From Haliea sp. (GTDB taxonomy: Bacteria > Pseudomonadota > Gammaproteobacteria > Pseudomonadales > Halieaceae): a DNA stretch of 64,000 nucleotides. Shown piece by piece: positions 26,737 to 35,661 of the stretch. The notes beneath the pieces are model-generated. The model was given only the letters and a program-made list of their open reading frames with translations. It searched no databases and was not told the origin of the DNA. A program made the position numbers and the translations under genes. Position 1 is the first letter of the stretch, and the number at the start of each line of letters is the position of its first letter. The stretch covers positions 62,001 through 126,000 of the forward strand of contig NZNC01000016.1 in NCBI GenBank assembly GCA_002692965.1, in the 5' to 3' direction.

Positions 26737-28227
26737 TCAGTTGCGGCGGTAGGCCATCGCCTCGTTGAGATGGGCGCGCCCGACACAGGCTGCGCCGGCC
26801 ATGTCCGCCAGGGTTCGGGCCACCCGCAGGCAGCGATGTACCCCCCGCCCCGACAGCTGCAGCCGCTCCGCCGCCTTGGCGAGGTGACCGCGTTCGGCTG
26901 ACCCCAGGGCACAGACCTGCAGCAGTGTGTCTCCGGCCAGCGCGGCGTTCTCGCAGCCCTGCCGTCGCAGCTGCGCGCTACGGCAGCGGGTGACCCGGGC
27001 CCGGACCTGCGCCGAGCTCTCGCCGCGGGCGCTGACTTCCAGCAGGGCCTCCGGTGCCAGCCGGCCCACGGTTACACGCAGATCAATACGGTCCAGCAGA
27101 GGGCCGGAGAGCCGCTGTCGGTAGCGCAGGATCTGCTCCGGGGTACAGTGGCAGTCCCGCTCCGGGTCGCCGTCATAGCCGCAGGGGCAGGGATTCATGG
27201 CGGCCACCAGCTGAAAGCGCGCCGGGTAGGTGATGCGCTGCCGTGCACGGCTGATAGTGACCTGCCCGGATTCCAGGGGCTCGCGGAGCATGTCCAGCAC
27301 GCTGCGATGAAACTCGGGCAGTTCGTCCAGGAACAGCACACCGCCATGGGCCAGGCTGACTTCTCCCGGCATCGGGCGGCCACCGCCCCCGACCAGGGCC
27401 GCGGCACTGGCACCGTGATGCGGGTGGCGGAAGGGGCGCCGGCGCAGTGGCGCCATGCTGGTGCTGTCGCTGAGGCTGTGCAGGGCCGCGTTGGTCAGCA
27501 GGTCCTCGGCACTAGCGGGGGGCAAGATGCCCGGTAGCCGGCTTGCCAGGAGTGTCTTGCCGGTACCGGGTGGGCCGCTGAACAGAAGGTGGTGTCCGCC
27601 GCTCGCAGCGACTTCGAGTGCTCGCCGGGCCTGCACCTGGCCGACCACATCCGCCAGGTCGGGGCCGCTCTCCCCGGTATCTGTCAGGGGTGTCGAAGCC
27701 ACCGGGGCCAAGGGCTCGCGACCATTCAGGTGGGCACAGGCAGTGAGCAGGTCACAGGCAGCGATGACCTGGCTCCCGGGCACCACCGACGCCAGCGTCG
27801 CGGTGCTGGCGGGTGCCAGTAGCCGACGACCCGCGCGGGTGCAGGCCTGGGCGACCGGGATGATGCCGGGGACGGCGCGCAGCTCACCGCCCAGGGACAG
27901 TTCGCCCACGCATTCGTGCCGGGCCAGGTGCTGCGAGGGCAGCTGGCCCGAGGCGGCCAGGATGCCGAGGGCGATGGGCAGGTCAAAACGCCCTCCCTCC
28001 TTGGGGAGGTCGGCGGGGGCGAGGTTGACGGTAATGCGCCCGTCGGGGAACTGGAAGTGCGCGTTAAGCAGTGCGCTGCGGACTCTGTCCCGGCTTTCGC
28101 GTACCGCTGTGGCTGGCAGCCCGACTATGTTGAGAGCCGGTAACCCGCCTGACAGGTGGGTTTCCACCTGTACCGCGGGGGCTTCCACGCCCACCGTGGC
28201 GCGACTGTAGATGACCGAAAGCGGCAT
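26737..28227 (-). CDS. YifB family Mg-chelatase-like AAA+ ATPase (ComM type)
   Basis: A 496-residue ring ATPase of the YifB/ComM family. The N-terminal Lon-protease-like fold region is GGLPALNIVGLPATAVRESR, the Walker A is SGPPGTGKTLLASRLPG, Walker B LFLDELPEFHRSVL, and the C-terminal Mg-chelatase domain follows. In naturally competent relatives ComM is a helicase for branch migration during recombination. It forms a probable operon with ubiK upstream, an arrangement also seen in Pseudomonas. Confidence 0.92.
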   Translation of the reverse strand: MPLSVIYSRATVGVEAPAVQVETHLSGGLPALNIVGLPATAVRESRDRVRSALLNAHFQFPDGRITVNLAPADLPKEGGRFDLPIALGILAASGQLPSQHLARHECVGELSLGGELRAVPGIIPVAQACTRAGRRLLAPASTATLASVVPGSQVIAACDLLTACAHLNGREPLAPVASTPLTDTGESGPDLADVVGQVQARRALEVAASGGHHLLFSGPPGTGKTLLASRLPGILPPASAEDLLTNAALHSLSDSTSMAPLRRRPFRHPHHGASAAALVGGGGRPMPGEVSLAHGGVLFLDELPEFHRSVLDMLREPLESGQVTISRARQRITYPARFQLVAAMNPCPCGYDGDPERDCHCTPEQILRYRQRLSGPLLDRIDLRVTVGRLAPEALLEVSARGESSAQVRARVTRCRSAQLRRQGCENAALAGDTLLQVCALGSAERGHLAKAAERLQLSGRGVHRCLRVARTLADMAGAACVGRAHLNEAMAYRRN

Positions 28228-28279
28228 GGCTCATCCTTGAGCGTGATCTGCGCCGCCCGCCCTGGAGGCGGCTGGTGGT

Positions 28280-28537
28280 TCAGTCCCCGGTCTGTGCTTC
28301 AACCTGGCGCGTCAGGGCCTCCAGTTCGGCTTCCAGTTCCGCGACACGGGCGCGGGTGCGCGCGAGTACGGCTACCTGCGCATCAAACTCCTCGCGATTG
28401 ACCAGCTCCAGTCGGGCCAGGGCGGCCTGAGCCAGCGACCGCGTGCTCTTGCCGACTTCGTCCCGCAGACCGGTGTTGCCCAACAGCGCGTTGAATTGTT
28501 GCAACACGTCATCGATCGGGGGTGGCTTGAGTGCCAT
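28280..28537 (-). CDS. ubiK: UbiK family accessory factor for ubiquinone biosynthesis
   Basis: An 85-residue small protein of the BMFP/YqiC (UbiK) family. It has the opening PPIDDVLQQFNALL followed by an amphipathic helix (LRDEVGKSTRSLAQAALARL) and a C-terminal coiled coil rich in Glu/Ala/Leu (VAELEAELEALTRQVEA). UbiK binds UbiJ and the Ubi complex to support the hydroxylation steps of aerobic ubiquinone synthesis. The frame is open to 28606, but the ATG at 28537 matches the family start and has a GGAG-type site. It is followed by yifB. Confidence 0.88.
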   Translation of the reverse strand: MALKPPPIDDVLQQFNALLGNTGLRDEVGKSTRSLAQAALARLELVNREEFDAQVAVLARTRARVAELEAELEALTRQVEAQTGD

Positions 28538-28612
28538 GTCGGGAACTCCTGATGGTTTATTCACGCTTCCAGTGTAGAGGATCTGCACCGTTCTGGCACC
28601 GATCATCTGTTC

Positions 28613-28646
28613 GCACTATTTCGGTGCGCGGCACGCTGGTGGTGCA
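28613..28646 (+). promoter_or_regulatory. Two NtrC (GlnG) enhancer sites
   Basis: GCAC-N5-TGGTGCA at 28631-28646 matches the NtrC consensus half-sites. A second, slightly weaker copy GCAC-N5-CGGTGCG lies at 28613-28628, 18 bases upstream and so nearly two helical turns away on the same face. They are about 100 bases upstream of a sigma-54 promoter, the typical enhancer distance. Confidence 0.8.
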
Positions 28647-28733
28647 TTGGGAGCGCTCGAAAACCGCGCTCAAAATGCGCGCTCTTCGCTTTTTTGACGA
28701 TTAACTTCCTGAAAATAAAAAGAAAATAATTTG

Positions 28734-28750
28734 TTGGCACAAGCACTGCA
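28734..28750 (+). promoter_or_regulatory. Sigma-54 (RpoN) promoter of the porin-glnK-amtB operon
   Basis: TTGGCACAAGCACTGCA has the invariant GG at 28736-28737 and GC at 28748-28749, separated by exactly 10 bases as required for a -24/-12 element. It lies about 90 bases before the first gene. With the NtrC sites this makes the operon a nitrogen-limitation target. Confidence 0.85.
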
Positions 28751-28841
28751 AAACCTCTAGTGCGACAGAGACCCGTGAGGACGCTGTGACAGGACATCAG
28801 TATCTGCCAGCCAATCACATCCAACCATGGAGAGATGAAAC

Positions 28842-29519
28842 ATGTTCAACAAGAAACTGCTTACTGCTTCCCTGGCCTCAGTCCTGTTGGCGGGCGCCGC
28901 CGGCACCCAGGCCGAAGTGAGTGCCAATGTGACCCTGGCCACCGACTATGTGTTCCGCGGTATCTCGCAGACTGACGAGAAGGGCGCTATCCAGGGTGGC
29001 TTCGACTGGGCCGGTGACACTGGTCTGTATGCCGGTATCTGGGCCTCCAACGTCAACTTTGGCGGCGAAGCCTCCACCGAAATGGACTACTACGGTGGCT
29101 ACGCCGGCGAGACCGCCAGCGGCATCGGCTACGACGTCGGCTTCATTTACTACGACTACGAAGGGGAGTCCGAACTCGACTACGTCGAGCTGGCATTCAG
29201 CCTGGGCTACGCCGGCTTCAGTGCCGGGGTCAACTACTCCGATGAGTTCGGTGAGGACGGTCCGGAGTACATCTACTACTCCGCCGGTTATGACATGGAC
29301 CTGGCCGAAGGCTTCACCCTGGGCCTGAACGTCGGTTACACCGATACCGATATCGATGACTACTGGGAAGAGGGTGCCGATACCTACATGGATTACGGCG
29401 TGACCCTGGGCTACAGCACTGCCGGCGTCGATTTCGCCCTGGCACTGATCGGGACCGATCTGGATGACGTGGAGGCCGCGGACGATCGCGTTGTGTTCTC
29501 CATTTCCAAGAGCCTGTAA
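28842..29519 (+). CDS. TorF/Gcw_chp family putative outer-membrane porin
   Basis: A 225-residue outer-membrane protein with a signal peptide cleaved near TQAEV (residue 24). The mature start VSANVTLATDYVFRGISQTD is the family hallmark, followed by alternating aromatic/Gly strands (YAGIWASNVNFGG, YDVGFIYYDYEGE) and a C-terminal beta-strand VVFSISKSL. It is strongly acidic. It is the first gene of the operon with glnK and amtB, under the sigma-54/NtrC promoter, so it probably aids passage of ammonium or another small nitrogen source across the outer membrane. That role is inferred from context only. Confidence 0.85.
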   Translation: MFNKKLLTASLASVLLAGAAGTQAEVSANVTLATDYVFRGISQTDEKGAIQGGFDWAGDTGLYAGIWASNVNFGGEASTEMDYYGGYAGETASGIGYDVGFIYYDYEGESELDYVELAFSLGYAGFSAGVNYSDEFGEDGPEYIYYSAGYDMDLAEGFTLGLNVGYTDTDIDDYWEEGADTYMDYGVTLGYSTAGVDFALALIGTDLDDVEAADDRVVFSISKSL

Positions 29520-29536
29520 TCCCGGCGAACCAAGAT

Positions 29537-29554
29537 GGCGCCCTGCGGGGCGCC
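29537..29554 (+). promoter_or_regulatory. Intercistronic hairpin between the porin gene and glnK
   Basis: A 7-bp stem GGCGCCC / GGGCGCC around a TGCG loop, with no T-run after it. It may stabilise the upstream porin mRNA or act as a partial attenuator giving more porin than GlnK/AmtB. Confidence 0.5.
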
Positions 29555-29558
29555 CTGA

Positions 29559-29915
<357 letters not shown>

Positions 29916-29947
29916 AGCCACGCAACCAGCAGACGAGAGTGATTGCT

Positions 29948-31219
29948 ATGGAAAACAACATTTTTGAACTGCAGTACGCCATGGACACCTTTTATTTCCT
30001 GGTGTGTGGCGCACTGGTAATGTGGATGGCGGCGGGCTTTGCCATGCTCGAGGCAGGCCTCGTGCGAGCGAAGAACACCACCGAAATCCTCACCAAGAAC
30101 GTGGCCCTGTTCGCAGTGGCCTCAACCATGTACCTGATTTGCGGCTACCACTTCATGTACGACGGCGGGTTCTTCCTGTCCGGCGTGACTACCGTGGCGC
30201 AGATGGATGACGCGGCTATCACCGCTGTACTGGATGCCTCGAAGGAAGCCGGCTTTGCCGACATGGGCGAGTACTCCGGTGCCTCCGACTTCTTCTTCCA
30301 GGTGGTCTTCGTGGCGACGGCAATGTCGATCGTCTCGGGTGCCGTGGCAGAGCGCATGAAGCTCTGGGCCTTCCTCACCTTCGCCGTGGTCATGACCGGC
30401 TTCATCTACCCGATCGAGGGTGGCTGGACCTGGGGTGGCAAGGCTGTGCCTTTCATCGGTGAGCTGAGCTACAGCGACTACGCCGGTTCCGGCATCGTGC
30501 ACCTGGCCGGTGCAGCTGCAGCCCTGGCAGGTGTTCTGCTGCTGGGTCCGCGTAAAGGCAAATATGCCGCCGATGGTTCTGTTCGCGCCATTCCCGGTGC
30601 CAACATGCCGCTGGCGACCCTGGGGACCTTCATCCTCTGGATGGGCTGGTTCGGCTTTAACGGTGGCTCGACCCTCAAGCTGGGCGGTATCGGGGTTGCC
30701 AACGAGGTTGCCAACGTGTTCCTGAACACCAACGCGGCTGCTGCCGGTGGCTTGATCGCCGCGCTGTTCCTGGCTCGCCTGATGTTTGGCAAGGCTGACC
30801 TGACCATGGCTCTGAACGGCGCCCTGGCTGGTCTGGTAGCGATCACCGCGGAACCCGCCGACCCCTCGCCCCTGCTGGCGACTATCATCGGCGGTATCGG
30901 TGGCATCATCGTGGTCCTGAGCATCGTGGCCATGGACAAGCTGAAAATCGACGATCCGGTCGGTGCCATCTCCGTCCACGGTGTGGTGGGTATCTGGGGC
31001 ATCTTCGCGGTACTGCTCTCCGACGCCGACGCCACCTTCATGGGGCAGCTGGTAGGCATGCTGGTGATCTTTGTCTGGGTCTTCGTTGCCAGCCTGATTG
31101 TCTGGGGCATCCTCAAGGCGGTCATGGGCATCCGTGTCAGCGAAGAGGAAGAGTACGAAGGTGTCGACCTCTCCGAGTGTGGCATGGAAGCATACCCGGA
31201 GTTTGTTTCCCAGAAATGA
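29948..31219 (+). CDS. amtB: Ammonium transporter AmtB
   Basis: A 423-residue inner-membrane ammonium channel with about eleven helices. Visible signatures are AMLEAGLVRAKNTTEIL near the N-terminus and DYAGSGIVHLAGAAAALAG in the pore region. A conserved histidine occurs in the C-terminal half (ISVHGVVGIWG). The cytoplasmic tail is GIRVSEEEEYEGVDLSECG, the segment that meets GlnK. The frame can be extended to a GTG at 29939, but ATG 29948 gives the usual start. It is the last gene of the nitrogen operon and ends just before a strong terminator. Confidence 0.95.
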   Translation: MENNIFELQYAMDTFYFLVCGALVMWMAAGFAMLEAGLVRAKNTTEILTKNVALFAVASTMYLICGYHFMYDGGFFLSGVTTVAQMDDAAITAVLDASKEAGFADMGEYSGASDFFFQVVFVATAMSIVSGAVAERMKLWAFLTFAVVMTGFIYPIEGGWTWGGKAVPFIGELSYSDYAGSGIVHLAGAAAALAGVLLLGPRKGKYAADGSVRAIPGANMPLATLGTFILWMGWFGFNGGSTLKLGGIGVANEVANVFLNTNAAAAGGLIAALFLARLMFGKADLTMALNGALAGLVAITAEPADPSPLLATIIGGIGGIIVVLSIVAMDKLKIDDPVGAISVHGVVGIWGIFAVLLSDADATFMGQLVGMLVIFVWVFVASLIVWGILKAVMGIRVSEEEEYEGVDLSECGMEAYPEFVSQK

Positions 31220-31251
31220 GTATGCGGGCGCATTGATGCAATGCGTGCTTT

Positions 31252-31275
31252 GGGGGCCTTCGGGCCCCCTTTTTT
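31252..31275 (+). terminator. Intrinsic terminator of the nitrogen operon
   Basis: A perfect 7-bp stem GGGGGCC / GGCCCCC with a TTCG tetraloop (31252-31269) is followed by six T residues at 31270-31275. It lies 32 bases after amtB and overlaps the stop codon of the convergent fecR-like gene. Confidence 0.9.
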
Positions 31276-32275
31276 ATGGTTCGTCGTCGAGTCGCGAGAT
31301 CAGGATGACATCGGCACTGCGGACCACCCGGACGCCGAAGCCGGTCTCCAGCGCCTCCAACAAACCTTCGGGGTCATCCGTTCGGAACTGACCACCAATA
31401 CGCATGTCGCGCAGACTGTCGTCGGAAATCACGATATTCCTGTCCGCATAGCGGTTGTACTCGGCGATCACTTCGCGCAGCGGAGTATCCGTGAAACCCA
31501 GCAATTGCTGGCGCCAGAGCAGGTGTCGCTCGATGTCCTCCTCGGCGAGCACCTCGATTTGCGGCGCCTTGTCTGATACCCGCACCCGCTGCCCCGCCTT
31601 GAGTGCCACAGCTTGCAGATCATCTCCGGTCGAGGCCGGCTCGCGCACTTCCACCCGCCCCTCGGTGACCAGCACTTCGAGCTCACGGGCATCCATGTGG
31701 ACTGAAAACGCCGTGCCCACAGCGCGGACCACCCGCGAGCCAGCCTCGACCAGAAAGGGCCTGTCGGGTTCATGGGCCACCTGGAAAAAAGCTTCACCGG
31801 CCAGGAGTACGACGCGTCGATGAGTGTCGCCGAAGTCGACCCTGGCGTAGCTGCGGGTGTTGAGGTGCATTCGCGAGCCGTCCGGGAGCGTGACTTCGCG
31901 CTGTGAGCCCAGGGCGGTGGTATAGAGATCGGAAGGCGCGGCAATTTGGCTGTTGTCCGCAAGGCGCGGCGGGATCGTCACTAATACCACCGCAGCAGTC
32001 ACCGCCGCCAGTGGCGCCAGCAACCAGGCCCGGCGAGGGCGTGACCGGGGCTGCCGCGGGGCGGGTTCCAGCAGTGCCGTAAGGGCATCCATTTCGCCCC
32101 AGAGGGATGCCAGGCGACGGATGGCATCGCGGTGGGCCGGGTCGCTTTCGACCCATGCCAGCAACTCGCGTTGATCAGCCGGACTCCAGTTCTCGCCGTC
32201 CATGCGGGCAATCCAGGCACTTGCCTGTGCCTCGATGGCGGATTCGCCGCGCAGGGGCGTTACGCGCTCAGTCAT
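31274..32275 (-). CDS. FecR family anti-sigma/sigma-regulator
   Basis: A 333-residue single-pass inner-membrane protein. The N-terminal cytoplasmic DUF4880 domain (QASAWIARMDGENWSPADQR, residues about 15-60) would hold the sigma factor. A transmembrane helix follows near 85-105 (LAPLAAVTAAVVLVTI), then the periplasmic FecR domain (TLPDGSRMHLNTRSYARVDF, LAGEAFFQVAHEPDRPF). A C-terminal STN-like segment (TPLREVIAEYNRYADRNIV) senses the outer-membrane receptor. The start at 32275 overlaps the sigma gene by 8 bases, so the two are coupled. The frame extends to 32368, but that would intrude into the sigma gene. Confidence 0.92.
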   Translation of the reverse strand: MTERVTPLRGESAIEAQASAWIARMDGENWSPADQRELLAWVESDPAHRDAIRRLASLWGEMDALTALLEPAPRQPRSRPRRAWLLAPLAAVTAAVVLVTIPPRLADNSQIAAPSDLYTTALGSQREVTLPDGSRMHLNTRSYARVDFGDTHRRVVLLAGEAFFQVAHEPDRPFLVEAGSRVVRAVGTAFSVHMDARELEVLVTEGRVEVREPASTGDDLQAVALKAGQRVRVSDKAPQIEVLAEEDIERHLLWRQQLLGFTDTPLREVIAEYNRYADRNIVISDDSLRDMRIGGQFRTDDPEGLLEALETGFGVRVVRSADVILISRLDDEP

Positions 32276-32843
32276 GACTGGCCGTCCTGGCCTTCCGGGA
32301 TGGCTCCAGCGCGCCCGCCTCCCGGGCCTCGAGAAAGCGACTGCAGCGCAACAGGCCGGTAGCGACATGCTTTTCCACGGTTTTTTCCGAAATACCCAAC
32401 TCGCGGGCGATTTCGCGGTGGGTGTAGCCGTAGACCTTGCGCATCAGGAAAACCCGGCGGCACTGCGTGGGCAACTCGCTGGCCGCCTCGCAGAACAGGG
32501 AGAGCCTCTGCTGGCTGTGCAGGTCGTCTTCCAGTTCGCGACCGACCTGCGGTTCCAGGCTGGCAGACTCGATAGTCTCGCTCATCCAGCGCGATTTTCG
32601 CGCCAGCTCATTCAGTGCCAGGTTGCGTGCCACCCGCAGGAGATAAGCGCGCGGGGAGCGAGGGGGGTTCTCGCGGCCGGACTGGAAGGCGCGGAGGTAG
32701 GCTTCCTGGGCGATATCCTCGATATCCTGGTGCTGGCTGAGAAAGCGTGACACGAAGCGGCGAAGTAGTGGCAGATGGCGCAACAGGGCTTCCCCCACCG
32801 CAGGGTCGGTGGGCCTGGATCTGTCCCCGGAGTCGTTGCGCAT
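32268..32843 (-). CDS. ECF RNA polymerase sigma factor, FecI-like
   Basis: A 191-residue extracytoplasmic-function sigma factor. Region 2 contains HQDIEDIAQEAYLRAF and AYLLRVARNLALNELARKS; region 4 contains LPTQCRRVFLMRKVYGYTHR followed by EIARELGISEKTVEKHV, the helix-turn-helix that binds the -35 element. The ATG at 32843 is chosen over a TTG at 32849. The gene overlaps fecR and is divergent from a TonB receptor with an STN domain starting at 32945, so the three form a cell-surface signalling unit in which receptor occupancy frees the sigma factor to transcribe the receptor gene. Confidence 0.92.
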   Translation of the reverse strand: MRNDSGDRSRPTDPAVGEALLRHLPLLRRFVSRFLSQHQDIEDIAQEAYLRAFQSGRENPPRSPRAYLLRVARNLALNELARKSRWMSETIESASLEPQVGRELEDDLHSQQRLSLFCEAASELPTQCRRVFLMRKVYGYTHREIARELGISEKTVEKHVATGLLRCSRFLEAREAGALEPSRKARTASHD

Positions 32844-32944
32844 GGTCAAGGAGCTGCCTGTTGGTCTTGTGGTGGACGCTCAAAGTCGGCCATCATCGCC
32901 GAGATGTCGCGAGCGGGCAAGCCCGGAAAAAAATCTGGAGGGGT

Positions 32945-35584
32945 ATGGGGGAAACCAGGCAGTCAATTGTCTTTGTATGTGGGATGGCGAGTTGCAGCCT
33001 TTTGCCGAATGCCATTCTGCGGTCATTCGCGCGTGCGCTGGTTGCCGGCCTGCTGCTTTGCAGCAGTCCAGTTACCACTGCCGCCGATCCGGGGGTGCAT
33101 TGGATGCCTGTGGCGCTACCGGCCGGCGAGGCACAGGAGACACTGCTGCGTTTCGGCCAGCAGACCGGTCGCCAGCTGCTCTACCGCAGCGACCATGTTG
33201 CTGGCGTGCGTACGCGAGCAGTGAGGGGCCTGATGAGCCCGCAGCAGGCGATTGGCGAGATGTTGCAAGGAACCGTCCTGACAGCGACCACCACGGCTCG
33301 CGGTGTGATTGCCGTGGTGCGTCGAGAAGACAATAACGAAGACAAGGAAATTGCCATGTCAGGTCAAGCCCCAACTCCCTCCCTCTGGTCGCGTATCGTT
33401 ACCGGCGTATTTTCCAGTCTGGTCGCCGGCGGTACTGCCGTCGCACAGACCGGTCAGGGCCAGGTTCTGGAGGAGGTCATTGTCACCGCACAGAAGCGTT
33501 CCCAGACCCTGCGCGATGTTGCGATGACGGTCAATGTGGTCTCCGCCCGTGACTTTCAGGACAGCATGAGCTTCGACTTCGCCGATATTGACCGTCTGGT
33601 CGCGGGCCTCGATGTCCGCGGCGACAGTTTCGACACGGATATCGTATTGCGCGGGGTCGGTACCGACCTCTCGGCTCCAGTCAGCCCGCGGGTGACCGCC
33701 TACCTGGATGGCGCCTTTCTCAACTCCACCAGCGGCATCTACGTGGCGCAGTACGATCTGGCCCAGTTCGAAGTCCTGCGCGGGTCCCAGGGTACGCTCT
33801 ACGGCAAGGCTTCACCGGCGGGCGCAATCACAATCCGCACGGCCAGTCCTTCGCTGGAAACCGTGGAAGGCTATCTGCGCCAGAGCTGGTTTTCCCGCGA
33901 TGGCAGCAACAGTCAGTTTGCGCTTTCGGCGCCTTTGGTGGAGGGGGTGCTCGGTGCCCGCGTCGCCGGGGTGTATGACGACAACCGCAATGCGGATATC
34001 AGTAACCGATTCCTTGACGAGGATGCCAGCAAACAGACCTCCAGCGGTCGGTTTACTCTGCTTTACCAGCCCTTTGACCATTTCACCAGCCGCTTGAGTT
34101 ACCAGTATACGGAGTACGCACAGGACTACTTTGAAGCGCTGGCGGGAGCCGGGCCGATCGGTACCTTCGATGCCGCCGACCGCGAGGCCGCCGGCAATGT
34201 GCGCGGCTATACCGATATCCGTGAAAAACATGCGGTGTGGGAAAACAGCCTGACATTGGGCAATCACGACATCACGGCGATTACCTTCTATCAGGAGCAG
34301 TATACCGAGCGCCTGGATGACCGGGATGTCACCCCGGCCGAGGCGGATCGGCAGGAGGTGCGTAGCAACTACGCTGCAGACTGGAATCAGGAGGTGCGAA
34401 TTGCCACTAGCCTGGGTGAACGCTGGGATCATGTCGGCGGCATTTACTACGCCAACAGCGATGTGGGCACCACGGTTGATCGCACCCGGGGTGGCGGTTC
34501 ACAGCTGCTGGATATCGATATTGATATTCGTTCCGAGGACTGGGGTGTCTTCAGCCACCACGTTCTGCAGCTGCGCGATGACACCACGCTGACCGCGGGC
34601 CTGCGCTGGACCCGTGAACGGCGCTACAACGCCACCGAACTGCTGGTCACGATTCCCTCGCTCGGGCTGACCCTGCCGATTCCCGCTGACGACCCGGACA
34701 AGCGCCAGCGCACCTTCCGCGCCTGGACCGGAACGCTGAAGCTGCAGCACGACTGGAGTGACGACCTGATGAGCTATGTCAGCTACGACCGGGCATTCCG
34801 TGCCGGCTCGGGCAATGTATCCAGCGGCATTTTCCCGGCGCAGTTCACCCTCTTCGACGAGGAGACCAGCCACAGCTTCGAGGCGGGACTGAAAACCCGC
34901 TTCCTGGACGGCGCGGGTGAACTCAGTGCCTCGGTTTACTATCAGATCTACGACGATTTCCAGTATCAGGCAGACAACATTCCCGTGTGTGAAACGGTGG
35001 GGGAGCGTGCCTGCGAGGAAATCACTGACTTCAGTGCCGTCGTACCCGCCGAGGAGGTCGTCTCTACCGGGTTTGAGCTGGAGAGTCGTATGCTGCTGGG
35101 AGAAAACTGGTCCCTGTTTGCCGCGGTGAGTTATAACAGCACGGAATTCGAGTCCTTTGCGAATGCCCCCTGTAATGCCGGCACAGTACCGAACTCGCCA
35201 CTGGGTTTTGCCACCTGTGATCTCGGCGGTGAAGATATCGGCGTCGCGCCGGACTGGAGCGGTGTATTCAGTGGCGAATACGCGCGGCCCCTGGAGGGCT
35301 TGCTGTCGGGTGCCGAGTGGTACCTGCGTGCCCTGGTCAATGTTCAGGCCAGCGTTCGCGACCCCGGTGCGCCCGGTGAGCTGCCGGGGCACGGCATCGT
35401 TGACCTCTTCGGCGGGCTGCGCAACAGTGCGGGCCTGTGGGAGGTGTCACTCTGGGCGCGCAATCTGCTGGACCAGGACGCGGTGATAGACAGCAGCTTT
35501 GTGTCGGCTTTCCCCGAACAGTATCGCGCCGTGCGCCTGACCGATCCGCGCAGTGTCGGCGTGACCGCCAGTTACCGCTGGTAA
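32945..35584 (+). CDS. TonB-dependent receptor with N-terminal STN signalling domain (FecA-like transducer)
   Basis: An 879-residue outer-membrane transducer. After a signal peptide (hydrophobic stretch LRSFARALVAGLLLCSS, cleaved near TAADPG) comes the STN/secretin-like domain at about 50-110 (PAGEAQETLLRFGQQTGRQL, MSPQQAIGEMLQGT). Then the plug begins at LEEVIVTAQKRSQTLRDV, with FEVLRGSQGTLYGKASPAGA, and a beta-barrel ends in YRW. The ATG at 32945 has a GGAGG ribosome site 5 bases upstream; the longer frame from 32747 is antisense to the sigma gene and is unlikely. The STN domain together with the divergent FecI/FecR pair identifies it as a signalling receptor. The substrate is unknown; ferric chelate is usual for this design. 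Confidence 0.92.
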   Translation: MGETRQSIVFVCGMASCSLLPNAILRSFARALVAGLLLCSSPVTTAADPGVHWMPVALPAGEAQETLLRFGQQTGRQLLYRSDHVAGVRTRAVRGLMSPQQAIGEMLQGTVLTATTTARGVIAVVRREDNNEDKEIAMSGQAPTPSLWSRIVTGVFSSLVAGGTAVAQTGQGQVLEEVIVTAQKRSQTLRDVAMTVNVVSARDFQDSMSFDFADIDRLVAGLDVRGDSFDTDIVLRGVGTDLSAPVSPRVTAYLDGAFLNSTSGIYVAQYDLAQFEVLRGSQGTLYGKASPAGAITIRTASPSLETVEGYLRQSWFSRDGSNSQFALSAPLVEGVLGARVAGVYDDNRNADISNRFLDEDASKQTSSGRFTLLYQPFDHFTSRLSYQYTEYAQDYFEALAGAGPIGTFDAADREAAGNVRGYTDIREKHAVWENSLTLGNHDITAITFYQEQYTERLDDRDVTPAEADRQEVRSNYAADWNQEVRIATSLGERWDHVGGIYYANSDVGTTVDRTRGGGSQLLDIDIDIRSEDWGVFSHHVLQLRDDTTLTAGLRWTRERRYNATELLVTIPSLGLTLPIPADDPDKRQRTFRAWTGTLKLQHDWSDDLMSYVSYDRAFRAGSGNVSSGIFPAQFTLFDEETSHSFEAGLKTRFLDGAGELSASVYYQIYDDFQYQADNIPVCETVGERACEEITDFSAVVPAEEVVSTGFELESRMLLGENWSLFAAVSYNSTEFESFANAPCNAGTVPNSPLGFATCDLGGEDIGVAPDWSGVFSGEYARPLEGLLSGAEWYLRALVNVQASVRDPGAPGELPGHGIVDLFGGLRNSAGLWEVSLWARNLLDQDAVIDSSFVSAFPEQYRAVRLTDPRSVGVTASYRW

Positions 35585-35661
35585 GGCGCGGCGCAGAAGA
35601 TTGAGGTGGCGAGCCGTGGCTCGCTGCGGAGTAGACAATAAATCCTGGAAAGGACACTGGC

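Noticed and set aside
32747-32944. N-terminal extension of the STN-domain TonB receptor
   Set aside because: The 66 extra codons are antisense to the sigma-factor gene and would bury the signal peptide; the ATG at 32945 has a good ribosome site.
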